A DNA stretch of 64,000 nucleotides from positions 22,596,441 through 22,660,440 of the forward strand of contig CM029382.1 in NCBI GenBank assembly GCA_017165825.1, given 5' to 3'. Of the stretch, positions 10,791 to 21,385 are shown one piece after another (the stretch's first letter is position 1; every line of letters starts with the position of its first letter). A model generated the notes under the pieces. That model did not search any database. It was not told the origin of the DNA and saw only the letters and a list, made by a program, of their open reading frames with translations. Origin of the DNA: Hepsetus odoe (Eukaryota; Chordata; Actinopteri; Characiformes; Hepsetidae). Made by a program: the position numbers and the translations under genes.

Positions 10791-11419
10791 TAAATTCCCG
10801 ACAGCAATTGTGAGGAGGGCTCTGGTCAGATTCCTCCATGTTTAGGAAGGTCAAATGGATCCTAGATCAGCATCGGTGCTCCTGAAAATTTTAGATTGTG
10901 TTTGTAGTCCAAAGTCATTCGTACTGTGTCCTAAACAACATGCCTCACCTCAAAGAAGTTGAGAGAAGGAATATAAAGATTGACTGTTGACTTATGGTGT
11001 TTCAAAATGTGATCAAACATCACCAAAATGTGGGAAATGTCTTAAATGTAATTTTTTCTACCAACGTTGCATCACCCCGGGGAAGAGGCTGAAGTTGGTT
11101 TCCGGTGAACTGTTCTCTTAAATGAGTCCTTTTCCTGCCTTTCTAGATGCCTGAATGACATCTGATGAATGCACTTGATGTGAAATGCACTTCATTTAAT
11201 GGTGGAGCAGAAAAAACAAAGAAGCCTCTCCTTCTATGAGGGGATTTTATGAATAGCAATACATTTCTCATTTCATTTGGCTTCTTATCATTAATCTGAA
11301 GAAATCAATAGTAAGTGATTCTACTGATACAAATTGCATATTAAGTGTGCAGCTCCGGAGCAAGGTATCCAACAATAAGGAAGAAGAAGAAGCAGTACTA
11401 AAGAAGAAGCAGTTGAGGA
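10791..11419. other. Single-copy stretch
   Basis: No gene recognised. The last 70 bp (AAGAAGAAGAAGC) are purine-rich and may belong to the element that follows. Confidence 0.4.
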
Positions 11420-11803
11420 ACAGTTCTCCAGATCTTCCTAAAGGACAGTGTTGTTGTCTCTCATTTTCAGTCCAGTCTCTGTACCTGAGAGGTTCTCCAG
11501 ATCTTCCTGAAGGACAGTGTTGTTGTCTCTCATTTTCAGTCCAGTCTCTGTACCTGAACAGTTTGATTGTTTTGTGTTGGTTGATCCACACCGTGATCTA
11601 TGCACCTCTGAACCTTCAAGCAGAACAAAGCGTCTAACTTAAGACATGAAGCAGGGAAAAACAGGTGCAGATGATTCCAGATGATCAGGTGTTTCGTTTA
11701 CTGCTGATGCTGAATGCTGAGTGGGTGGAACCTCTTCATCTAGAACCTTGCGTTTTTAGACTCTCTGCAGCCATTCGTTCCCATTTCTTTCATTTAATCT
11801 ATT
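11420..11803 (-). mobile_element. 69-bp-unit repeat element, copy 1
   Basis: On the - strand it reads AAATGAAAGAAATGGGAAC, then a CTAGAT...TTCCACCCACTCAGCATTCAGCATCAGCAG segment, GTTAGACGCTTTGTTCTGCTTGAAGG, and nearly two copies of a 69-bp unit containing GAGAGACAACAACACTGTCC (TCATTTTCAG recurs at 11461 and 11530). The same order occurs at 16750 and 34541. It is an interspersed element with an internal tandem repeat. No coding capacity is evident. Confidence 0.8.
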
Positions 11804-12055
11804 CCGTATGTCAAAGATCAGACAGTCTGTCAGGGATGAAATAGTTGTTTTGATTGTCTGTGATGAGCCTTTGATGTGGACAATGGAGGTTGAGTTGGAA
11901 AAGATTTGAGTGTTTTTTTAAAAAGACCCTGAAGTGTCTAACTAGTTGGCGCTGTGCAATTTTAAATATGAATTTTAAAAGGCAGTGAGTCATGTTGACA
12001 TCATTTATGCAGATGTAATTTTGAATGCTGGTCATACACAACCTGCAGGGAGTGT
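11804..12055. other. Single-copy stretch
   Basis: No feature recognised before the microsatellites at 12056. Confidence 0.4.
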
Positions 12056-12227
12056 ATACACACACACATACACACACACATGCACACAGCGGGGACCTGT
12101 GAAATGTCAACAGCATGTGTGCTAAATTAAAATGAGTGGTTTCCCCTGGCCCAGCCTGTTTGCTCACTATTGTTCTAAAGGGCTTTGTGGGTGTGTGTAT
12201 GTGTAGGTGTGTGTGTGTGTGTGTGTA

Positions 12228-12269
<42 letters not shown>
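12056..12269. repeat. CA and TG microsatellites
   Basis: An interrupted (CA)n lies at 12056-12085 and an interrupted (TG)n at about 12185-12269. The 170-codon frame on the - strand across this area is created by the repeats. Confidence 0.9.
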
Positions 12270-12272
<3 letters not shown>

Positions 12273-12640
12273 AGAGAATAAAACAATCCGTTCTGATCGG
12301 GCATCAACAGGAACTGTGAACAATCAACACAGCACAGCGGCTAATCAGCGGCATCGTGCTAAAAGCTGTAGCTGCTAAAAACAGAATCTGCAGGTGCGCC
12401 ACTCCAGACCCACGGCGTCCTTGTCTGGACACAGGATCTGATGTCATTCTCCTGTTTTTCAGGTGAACTAATATCTATAGCTTCACTGTTGCTTTAATTG
12501 TAACAGAACTGGAATTTTTTTTGTTTGTTGGTTAAAATTCAGGTTAAAGTAGAAAAACTGGTTCAACTACTTTATTAAGTATAGTACTAAAAATTACTGG
12601 CTAAAAATAAAAAACACAGAACTCAGAGTACTCAGGATAC
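12270..12640. other. Single-copy stretch
   Basis: Largely AT-rich. GAGTACTCAGGATACT at about 12628 may be the decayed edge of the minisatellite that follows. Confidence 0.4.
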
Positions 12641-13078
12641 TGATTCAAGCACAAGTGAAAGGTAAAAAGTAAAATGATATACTCAGAGTATATAGGAAAA
12701 GTACAGGAATGTATTCAGAGTGCAAAGTTAAAAGAACAGGAATGTACTGAGAATATAATGTAAAAGTACATGAATGTACTGAACGTATAAAGTAAAAAGT
12801 ACAGGAATGTACTAAGGGTATAAAGTAAAAGTACAGGAATGTACTCAGAGTGAAAAGTAAAAAGAACAGGAATGTACTGAGAGTACAAAGTAAAAAGTAC
12901 AGGAATGTACTGCGAGTATAAAGTAAAAAGAACAGGAATGTACAGAGAGTATAAAATAAAAAGTACAGGAATGTACTGAGAGTATAATGTAAAAAGTACA
13001 GGAATGTACCAAGAGTGTAAAGTAAGAAGTACAGGAATGTACTGAGAGTTTAAAATACACGCACACACACACACACAC
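12641..13078 (-). repeat. Palindromic 33-bp minisatellite, array 2
   Basis: About 12 units in inverted orientation to array 1: GTACAGGAATGTACT joined by GAGAGTATAAAGTAAAAA linkers. A short (CA)n at 13058-13078 closes the array. The - strand frames of 92-119 codons are repeat translations. Confidence 0.9.
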
Positions 13079-14561
13079 CGAGCTACCTGAGCGTGTGATC
13101 CAAATAGACATTAGGTTGGGCAACTTTGTTGAATTCCTTTAATGTCACATATTAAATGAAATAAAATGGCCTTTCATTATGCGATGCCACGTTGCAAGAC
13201 AATAAGTTCTAGAGCCATAAAGATCAGAGGTTTCCTGCCCCACTCATTAGCACTAATCTGTAAATTTGTCCCAGTTGTTCGTGCTTTGAATAACAAAGGA
13301 TCCCGGATAATATTTCCTAGGCAATCACGACAACATGGTTTAAAGAAACCTGGCAGGTTCTCCAAAGGGGAATTTTGTGTTGGTAAAATGTCTCTAACAG
13401 GGCCACCTTAAATAAATTAGCCACCTTAATTAGAGGTGACGAGTTCACAAATGTCACATGATGGGTCAGACTCGTATTCATCCCTTCAGGTCCATCATTG
13501 TTAGGAAATGTATTAAATTAGAACCCAAATGCTGTTGAGCTTTGGGATAAATCGGTCAGATGATTTGGTGTGAAATGCTCTTTTGTAAAAAAACGTTTTG
13601 CTTTTTTAAGCGGTTGTTAATGGAACCAGACATCAGATGACATCAACGCTTCCTCGTTGACACGAATGGTATTAATATATTAAATCCTGTTACTTTGTTT
13701 TGTTCATTTGAAAAGGTTTTCGCCTCCGTTCATGGTGGAGGGTTACACGGTGGCCGTTGAGGCCAAATAGTTCCCATTGGAAAGGTATATTTTTCAGGCT
13801 TGTTGATTTTAAAACCATTAAAATTATGTACAAAAACCACGAAGATGCATTCAGACATCTCCATAAAGAAGTGAGACCACTATATGTTCATCTCTAAGAC
13901 TTTTTGGAAAATGAACAAAATGAAATTCTTATTTCGGGGGATGAGCTGGGGGAGTGGTTACACCCATTGGAGTAAGCCTTCTTCTAATCCCCACCAATCA
14001 GATCCCACTGTGATGAATTCCGAGCAAGACTTTTCTGGTAACCAGATGTGCTTGTGGAGGGCAGTTCAACAATAATTTCCAATATACCATATGTGGACGC
14101 AGCATTCCGACAGCACTTCACTGTCACAGACCACTTCAAAAGTTGACTTTCCCAGTTGTGTTTTAAAGGGTGAGCTTTAGAGCTGAAAACAGCTCATTAA
14201 GAGTGCCGTGTCCCCACTGCTTTTGTTTAGGGTGATTGTGGGATCCTCAGTAAAACCCAAACCGCGTTGATTCAATGCTGTCGGAAAATGGAGTTCCTTT
14301 AAAGTGCCGGCAGAGCTCAGATGGATGTGTTTGGAATTCCCAAATGAGTCCCGTTAAAGGAATTCACTGGCATTTTCATCCTTAGCCTCCATCTGCCACA
14401 TCTGCAGGGCACGGCCAGACGGTTATTTAGACATAACTGCCTTAAAACACGCTTCCAGTTAAGCATTTTCTTGATGACATTTGATCCTGTTGGAATGATG
14501 ATGTTCTATCTGCATTTTGAGCAGTTGTGAGACATTGAGCTTCAACTTTGCAAAACCGATG
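13079..14561. other. Single-copy block resembling conserved non-coding DNA
   Basis: A long stretch without microsatellites or SINEs. The segment 13130-13400 (CCTTTCATTATGCGATGCCA..., CACTCATTAGCACTAATCTG, TTGAATAACAAAGGATCC) is complex, homeobox-site-like and open on both strands without protein-like features. I infer possible regulatory conservation; the sequence alone cannot prove it. Confidence 0.35.
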
Positions 14562-15503
14562 CAGGACTGTGCAAACGTTTTAGGCAGGTGTGAAAAAATG
14601 CTGTAAACAAAGAATGGTTTCAGAAATGGAAGTGTTCATAATTTATTTTCATCAATCAACAAAATGCGGTGAATGAACAAAAGAGAATCTAAATCAAATC
14701 AATATTTAGTGTGACCACCCTTTGCCTTCAAAACAGCATCAATTCTTCTAGGTACACTTGCACACAGTTTGAAGGAACTCTGCTGGTCGGTTGTTCCAGA
14801 CATGACTGTGTTTCTCCTCCGTGTGACATTGATGATCATCAGCACCTGTTTGGTAAAATTGGTTGATCAGACACCGACTATAGTCCTACAGAATCCCTGA
14901 CTTTGTGCAAGTGTACCTAGAAGAACTGATGCTGGTTTGAAGGCAAAAGGTAGTAACACCAAATATGGATTTGATTTAGATTTTTCTTTTGTTCGCTCAC
15001 TTTGCATTTTGTAAACTGATGAAAATAAACAATCATTATTTATATTTCTGAAAGCATTCTTTGTTTACAGCATATTATGTTATATTATATACTATTATTA
15101 ATGTATATTGTTATTGTATTGTACAGTATTATTATTATTATTATTATTAGACTTATATATTACTACTTGTTTATTTATATATATTTATAATTTATTTAAA
15201 ACCTATTTGTTATCATGTATTATTACTGTGTACTGTATATTTGGTCACATAATTCTTCTTGTAGATATGTATATGCATCTTGGTAATATAGTATATATGT
15301 ATATATATTTATATTCATATATTTATATAGATAGATAATTTATTATTATAGCTCCTGTACTTTTCTCCTTTCTCCTGTACTTGTCCCATTTTCCTTATAC
15401 CTCTATTTTTATATATCTTTTTTCTATTCTTTCTGTACATCTGTCACTTTTATAAGAGCCCTGTAACGCCCAAATTTCCCATTCGTGGGATAATAAAAGA
15501 TTA

Positions 15504-15534
<31 letters not shown>

Positions 15535-15568
15535 TTCCACACCTGCCTAAAACTTTTGCACAGTACTG
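14562..15568. mobile_element. Tc1/mariner-type foldback element (copy T2), split
   Basis: The left arm starts CAGGACTGTGCAAACG (14562) and the right arm ends CTTTTGCACAGTACTG (15568) next to TATATATA. The arms (14562 to about 14770 and about 14905 to 15073 plus 15530-15568) are inverted copies of roughly 210 bp. Each carries the transposase C-terminal remnant, in opposite orientation. The centre holds a short unique segment. Sequence at 15074-15529 interrupts the right arm. Confidence 0.85.
15074..15529 (+). mobile_element. Non-LTR retrotransposon tail inserted in T2
   Basis: An AT-rich segment ends in TTTCTGTACATCTGTCACTT, TATAAGAGCCCTGTAACGCC, CAAATTTCCCATTCGTGGGA, TAATAAAAGATTACTC and a (TC)n run. 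The same end, with an (ACTCT)n terminus, is found at 42955-43086. The recurring 3' end with simple-repeat tail suggests a 5'-truncated LINE. The transposon resumes at TTTTTTCCACACC after it. Confidence 0.7.
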
Positions 15569-15629
15569 TATATATATGCTTTTAAATATTTATACACCAC
15601 TTTTTGATGTCCCAATGACAATTTCACAC

Positions 15630-15740
15630 GTGGTGACGGTACCTTGCTGAAGGGGACCTCAGGGTAACCTACTGGTTCATGAATTTTAAACCAAGGACCT
15701 TCCAATGCTGGGACCTTTTCCCTAATCACTAGGACTGTCC
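15630..15740 (-). mobile_element. SINE family A, 5' half
   Basis: GTGACGGTACCTTGCTGAAGG, CTCAGGGTAACCTACTGG, a weak B box and CCTAATCACTAGGACTG are the reverse complement of the family A head and body. The 3' half is missing. Confidence 0.75.
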
Positions 15741-16358
15741 CGAATTACGTATAGAACTTCCTCACCTCAAAACTCACTTTGTCTTTGGAATAATAAGGTT
15801 CTGTCTTGCCAAACATAAAGAAAAGCAACAAGGAGCCCAAACAGTTTACTCATGATTTGTTTTAACCCTTTGTAGACCTGTGGCTTGGACAGGTTCAGCA
15901 GAAGTAGCGTCTATATCTCTATTGTCGTATATGGAAGTTTGAAGGTGTGCTGTGAAGATGAAGGCTTTAGATGTGATGCTGAGCTTTAGTGCTCCTGAAC
16001 ATCAGGTTTGATTTATACATATATAAAATTAAGTTGTGGGGTTTTAAACTGGCATCACAACACAACATTTTGAAAAATACCTGTAGCTGAACTGAAGGTT
16101 GAAATGTGATCCAGTCATCTTTCTTCTGGTTGTGCTTTCCACCTCATCCATTAGCAGGAGGATGAATCTTTCACAGTGACAGCAAGCTAACAGAATTAAC
16201 AGTGGTACACACAGCCGTTCAAACAGCTATTTTTATAAGCTGGACAGATATTTACAGATGTTAAGATTTAAAAACGTAACACAAAATGATCCATTTTATG
16301 AAGATGTCACTTTTGTTCGAGCGTTAAACCATTTTCATCTTCTCGTCCATTGATCTGG
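15741..16358. other. Single-copy stretch
   Basis: No gene or family repeat was recognised. Confidence 0.4.
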
Positions 16359-16540
16359 TGAAAGTGGAAGTGAAAGGGACAGTGAACCACAACCTCTGCA
16401 TTCAACACACCTTGCTGCAGTGGGAAGCCATATCCAGCTCCAAGGGAGCAGTGACGGGGATGGTACCCTGCTTGAGGGTACCTCAGGGCAACCTACTGCC
16501 TCAGGATTTGAACCTGCGATCTTCTGATCCTGAGGTCCAG
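16359..16540 (-). mobile_element. SINE family A
   Basis: From GTGGAAGTGAAAGGGACAGTGAACC (3' tail) through GGTACCTCAGGGCAACCTACTG to a B box (GGATTTGAACCTGCGATCTTC). The A-box end is eroded. Confidence 0.8.
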
Positions 16541-16749
16541 CAAGTTTGGAAAGGCTATCCTGCTCAAAACCTTCCATAGCTGGCCAGCTGAGATTTCCAG
16601 CCATTCAGTGCATCTCTGTCATGTCCAGCAAATCCACTTGATGTAATCAAACAATGTTTGATGCAAAAAAAATGTTTAATCTATTAATATCTAGCACTTT
16701 TTAAGTATTTTTCCAACACATTATCATCAATAATATCAATTAGATAAAA

Positions 16750-17152
16750 AAAATTGGAACAAATGTTTGTGCTCCAGGTTGCAATGTCTCTAAAGATACA
16801 AGGTTCTAGATAAAGTGTTCCACCCACTCAGCATTCAGCATCAGCAGTAAAGGAATCACCTGAACATCTGGAATCATCTGCACCTGTTTCTTCACTGCTT
16901 CATGTTTTAAGTTAGATGCTTTGTTCTACTTGAAGGTTCAGAAAATGAGAGACAACAACACTGTCCTTCAGGAAGATCTGGAGAACTGCTCAGGTACAGA
17001 GACTGAACTGGAAATGAGAGACAACAACACTGTCCTTCAGGAAGATCTGGAGAACTGCTCAGGTACAGAGACTGGACTGAAAATGAGAGACAACACCACT
17101 GTCCACTGTCCTGGAGAACATAAACTAAAAATACAAAGACAGTCTGGCTCAT
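16750..17152 (+). mobile_element. 69-bp-unit repeat element, copy 2
   Basis: The leader (AAGGTTCTAGATAAAGTG, TTCCACCCACTCAGC, GATGCTTTGTTCTACTTGAAGG) is followed by AAATGAGAGACAAC at 16943, 17012 and 17081, exactly 69 bp apart. It then ends in CTGGAGAACATAAACT. Here the leader joins the tandem units about 50 bp earlier than in copies 1 and 3. Confidence 0.82.
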
Positions 17153-18123
17153 TATAAGCAAAACATGAAGAAATTGTGTGCTAAAATATTTTTGCAGTTA
17201 AAAAAGCAGATTAGACTCTTTATTAGTTTTTATAGGTTAAATCAATCACAGAAATGATCCTCATGCTTTAAAACTTTGAAAAAAAAAATGTGTGATATTA
17301 ATGTCTGCCAATTAATTTATAGTCAAATTAACATATAGACTTGATCTGGAAAGTTTACGGTCAGTCAGACTTCTCAGCTGTTGATATCTGGCTAAACAAA
17401 CTGCTATGGCACCGACGCCACTATTTACATGCCTTACATTTCTACATTTCTAATATTTGACATTTCATTTAGTGGGGTTGGTCTGGTGGTCCCTTAGCCT
17501 GAATGCAATGTGCTTAAAGAACGTTCCTCAAGTTATCTCTTATTTTCAGATGATTCATATCTAGAAAGGCTGTTTTGTGCCTAAATATCAACTTTCGTCT
17601 GAGCCTAGATGTTCTGTCTGGGAGGATCTGAGGGGATATGGGTAAATTGCTATCAATTACGGCAGCAGGAACAGCAGATTGCGATGAGGGAGGTGATAAT
17701 GGAGCTAACAAGGGTCTTTGATTATGGAGCAAATGGTGTTGGAGGAAATGTGCGCTGGAATGTTTTTAAAGAAAATCTACAGAAAGGTAGATGCTAATGG
17801 AGTGATCCTGAGAAGGAAGGGTGACAGGAAGACAGAAGACTGAGTCCTCTGTCATTCCTGATTTTGTCGAATCGAGACACCTGCCATCATGGAGGACAGC
17901 TGACACTTTCCCACTGATTGACACTGATCTGTCCCCACCGCTGTGCCTCAAGGACACAAGAACGCTAAGTTTCTTGGCAAGGCAGTTCTCCCCCAGAAGC
18001 TTTTCCACTAACATTTCTCAAATACTGAGTTCTATGTCAAAATGAAGCAAAACTGGTGTTCTGGTTGCTACTTACCTGGAATCAAAAATGCATTAATTGA
18101 CTAGAACACTGATTTCAGTCCCC
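17153..18123. other. Single-copy stretch
   Basis: The segment 17580-18045 is open on both strands for 60-80 codons but shows no recognisable domain or splice framing. Confidence 0.4.
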
Positions 18124-18180
18124 TGAATTTTTGCTTCCAAAGAGCCAGACTTTCTTGTAGTTTTATAGGTTATAAAGTTA
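18124..18180. mobile_element. Short Tc1-like fragment
   Basis: TTTGCTTCCAAAGAGCCAGA followed by CTTTCTTGTAGTTTTATAGG matches the start of the repeat at 41819, which continues into Tc1-associated sequence. It is too short for a firm call. Confidence 0.4.
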
Positions 18181-18475
18181 AATGTAGTTTCATTAATGCT
18201 ACCCTACAGTGAACAAAAGAAATACTATTTGTTGCCAAATGGCACCGCATACAAGATAGAAGTGTAAAGAGGACAATGGAAGTCCACCGTAGAACATAAC
18301 ACAACTCTGCCAGGTGGGAAGGCTTATATTGATAACACCATTTATCTTGTTGCAGTTGTTCCAGATTGGACATACTATATAGTAACTATTTTTATATTGA
18401 ATCAATAAAATCTGAACTGGTTGTAATTATGAAAATTACTTTTTACATTTGCAGCTTTTAGCAACTGTTCTTATC

Positions 18476-18640
18476 CTGGTGGTCTAGAGGTAGGGTACTT
18501 GTTTGTGGACCAAGAAAATGCAGGTTCAAATCCTACCTCCAGCACTACCACCATTGGGTTCCTGAGCAAGTCCCTCTACCCCAGGTTGCTCCAGGGGGAC
18601 TGTCCCTGTAATCAGGAATTGGAGGTTACTCTAGTCACAA
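18476..18640 (+). mobile_element. SINE family B, 3'-truncated
   Basis: GGTGGTCTAGAGGTAGGGTACTTG, the B box GGTTCAAATCCTACC and GGGGGACTGTCCCTGTAATCAGG are clear. The final LINE-type tail is missing. It forms an inverted pair with the copy at 18653. Confidence 0.8.
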
Positions 18641-18652
18641 CTTGGTGGGAAA

Positions 18653-18748
18653 TGGTTTTGCTCAGGAACCCAACCATGGTAGTGCTGGGGGTGGGATCTG
18701 AACCTGTGGCGTTTTGGTCTGAAGACTGGTATCATACCACTTGACCAG
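18653..18748 (-). mobile_element. SINE family B, 5' half, inverted
   Basis: TTTTGCTCAGGAACCCAACCATGG, GTGGGATCTGAACCTG (B box) and ACTGGTATCATACCACTTGACCA are reverse-complement family B. With 18523-18569 it can pair over about 47 nt (about 41 matches). Confidence 0.8.
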
Positions 18749-18761
18749 CCAGCCAGCCAGC

Positions 18762-18893
18762 CATTTTCTGCCGCTTGTCCCAAGCGGGGTCGCGGGGGAG
18801 TGCTGGAGTCCATCCCAGCTCACACAGGGTGAAGGACGGGGGACACACTCTGGACAGGTCGCCAGCCCATCGCAGGCCACTAGACCACCATCA
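18762..18893 (-). mobile_element. Composite SINE, internally deleted
   Basis: CATTTTCTGCCGCTTGTCCC through GACAGGTCGCCAGCCCATCGCAG is the LINE/V-SINE-type tail of the composite SINEs at 52654 and 53441. It joins directly to CCACTAGACCACC, the family A head, so the tRNA body between them is lost. Confidence 0.75.
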
Positions 18894-19162
18894 GTTTTTT
18901 CAGAGCCATTGGGTTTGGGTCCACTTTGACTGAGCTAATAATTAGGTGCTTAGTGATATTTACTAGGCTTTGCTGAGTTTGTGTGTGTGCAGTGTCCTGG
19001 GTTTGTGTTTTGGATTGGCTGGATTTGCTTTCGGAAGACCTGACTTGACTGTTGACCCCCAGAAACCTGCAGGGACTGATCAGTGTCAACCTAGCTTTTT
19101 GACAAAGCACTTCTAGTGCCTCAGATTGACTTGTTAAGTAATCATTAGGTGCTTTGATCCAT

Positions 19163-19245
19163 CCAGGATGTTTCTCTGCCTTTCATTGGTCAAGGCTCCA
19201 GTCCCTAGTTAGGTTAAGTAGCCCAGATGATTAACAGATGGATGT
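19163..19245 (+). mobile_element. V-SINE tail fragment (tentative)
   Basis: CCAGGATGTTTCTCTGCCTTTCATTGG, GGCTCCAGTCCC, GTTAGGTTAAG and ACAGATGGATG follow the order of a V-SINE/L2 3' tail but are very diverged. Confidence 0.4.
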
Positions 19246-19555
19246 ATACTAAGGTTTGCTGATGTAGAGTGAAGCATTTCTATGATACGCACTGGTATGG
19301 CTGGTGTCATTGGATTAGTAGGACAAAGCCTTTCCTACAAAGAAAGCATCAAAAAAAATCTACTGCTAACAATCAAGAAGCTGATCACGTTGGACTTGTG
19401 GAACAGCACCACTACTTGTAAGAAAAATGTGATTTGGTTCATTTAAAAAGGGCTGATTTACCTCTGGCCCAAGCTGTAAATTGAAAATCTGCCTTTGAAA
19501 TGCAGGGGGAATTCATGAAGTTTAACACCCTCTAGATTGTTCAACAATTGGGTCA

Positions 19556-19868
19556 CTGATTACATTCCTGTACTTTTCTTTTCTGAGTCCATTCTTGTAC
19601 TTTTCTTCTCTGAGTACATCCCTGTGCTTTTTACTTTACACTCTCAGTACATTCCTGTACTTTTTACTTTACACTCTCAGTACATTCCTGTACTTTTTAC
19701 TTTATACTCTCAGTACATTCCTGTACTTTTTACTTTACACTCTCAGTACATTCCTGTACTTTTTACTTTACACTCTCAGTACATTCCTTTACTTTTTACT
19801 TTATACTCTCAGTACATTCATGTACTTTTCTACTCTGAGTACATTCCTGTAGTTTCACTTTTATACTT
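19556..19868 (+). repeat. Palindromic 33-bp minisatellite, array 3 (most regular)
   Basis: About ten units. CTCTCAGTACATTCC starts at 19641, 19674 and 19707, an exact 33-bp spacing, and several successive units are nearly identical. Each carries AGTACATTCCTGTACT. Homogeneity suggests recent expansion compared with arrays 1 and 2. Translations such as Tyr-Ser-Gln-Tyr-Ile-Pro-Val-Leu-Phe-Thr-Leu repeats are not taken as protein. Confidence 0.93.
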
Positions 19869-19997
19869 AATCATATTTCAGGGCCTGTCTTTTATACTTT
19901 CAATTCTGAATACGTCTCACAGCCTGAACATTTTTGAGTAATAATGTTGATTCATTCCTTCTACCTTTACAAGCCTTTTTATGATCTAAATTAAAAT

Positions 19998-20176
19998 GGC
20001 TGTCATTTTGAAACACAGCACACAATGAATAAAAACGGAATGAATCCTCTGTATTTAAGCCACACACATTGTCCAGCAGGGGCAGACATACCCAGCACCT
20101 GGAGAGCAGTGATGGGGATGGTACCTTGCTCAAGGATAACCTACTGATCTGAGATTTGAGACCACAATCTTTCAGT
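19998..20176 (-). mobile_element. SINE family A
   Basis: GTCATTTTGAAACACAGCACACA, CAGCAGGGGCAGACATACCCAGC, GGTACCTTGCTCAAGG and a weak B box are family A in reverse. The A box is missing. Confidence 0.78.
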
Positions 20177-20257
20177 CATCAGTACATAAAAATTAGTTGT
20201 CCATGAGAGTTGTCCAGTGTGTTGTAGAAACTGTGATAATACCAGTAATACTTTCAT

Positions 20258-20316
20258 TAAAGGAGAGAGAGAGAGAGACAGAGAGACAGAGAGAGAGAGA
20301 GAGAGAGACAGAGAGA
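20258..20316. repeat. (GA)n microsatellite
   Basis: An interrupted GAGAGACAGAGAGA tract. Confidence 0.9.
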
Positions 20317-20526
20317 TGTGACATGAGCCCACTAGATGGCACTGTGTGAAAGCAGTACTGGTTCATTTTATAAACACACGTGTCGTATTCCAATAATCCA
20401 GCCATCCCAAAATATACCCCCCCCACCCCTCATACACACACACTTCCACCCCTTACACACACATCCTCACTGACCATCTCACCACTCCACTGAGGGGGGG
20501 CAGAGTATGGAGAAAACAAGTACAGG

Positions 20527-20528
<2 letters not shown>

Positions 20529-20562
<34 letters not shown>

Positions 20563-20651
20563 GATGTTCAGTTCATTGACTCTTATTGCGAGGCCTCTCT
20601 GTCAAACCAATTGCCCTGATAGCAGAGCAAACACACACACACACACACACA
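20529..20651. repeat. Two (CA)n microsatellites
   Basis: (CA)n at about 20529-20559 and 20630-20651, separated by about 70 bp of unique sequence. Confidence 0.9.
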
Positions 20652-21034
20652 GTGCACAGGGATCATTAAGTTCAATATGTTCCCAGAAATTAAACTAAAA
20701 TACAACTGAACAGTCCATTTTGTCTCTCTCTCTCGTTCTTTTCCATCTTCACTAGCTACGTCTCTCTTTTCTCTTTTCCTCTATCTCATCCATCGAAATC
20801 ACTTTCTGTACTTCTCCCATGTTATCTTTCTATTGCTCTCTTTCTTAAATTTTCTCTTTTATGCCCTTTCTATTTTTTCCACATTCTGTTTTTGTCTCTC
20901 CCCTTTTTTTTCTTCATCTTTCTCTCTCTCTCTGTATATGTTTGATGTGATAATGAAGAAATCCTCTCTATTTGGGTTTTTTTCTGCACGTCAGTCCCTC
21001 AACGGGGACTCAGTGATCCTCTGAAGTCATTCTG

Positions 21035-21036
<2 letters not shown>
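20652..21036. other. Pyrimidine-rich stretch
   Basis: TCTCTCTC and TTTTCTCT runs dominate. There is a possible acceptor-like character but no supported exon. Confidence 0.4.
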
Positions 21037-21085
<49 letters not shown>

Positions 21086-21159
21086 GCTTTCAGAGCAACA
21101 GGAAGATCATCTGATGGAGTTGTTTGCTTTGGTGTCTATCTTTCTGTGTGTGTGTGTGA
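21037..21159. repeat. (GT)n microsatellites
   Basis: A long (GT)n at about 21037-21083 and a short one at 21145-21159. Confidence 0.9.
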
Positions 21160-21266
21160 GAATTTAATCTCCCCATAACTGAAAGCATGATGTTGTGTAG
21201 GTTTGACTGCTTCCATGAGTGAGAATAATTTTTATTTTTGCTTTAATTAAAACAAAAGACACAAAT

Positions 21267-21385
21267 GTATTTTTTACTTTACACTCTCAGTACATTCCTG
21301 TACTTTTTACTTTACACTCTCAGTACATTCCTGTACTTTTTACTTTATACTCTCGGTACATTTGTGTACTTTTTACTTTTATACT
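21267..21385 (+). repeat. Palindromic 33-bp minisatellite, array 4 (short)
   Basis: Three units nearly identical to those of array 3, 1.4 kb upstream (TTTTTACTTTACACTCTCAG followed by TACATTCCTGTAC). The last unit is degenerate. Confidence 0.9.

Noticed and set aside
19556..19868. CRISPR-like regular repeats
   Set aside because: Units are contiguous with no unique spacers, and the sequence is plainly eukaryotic.
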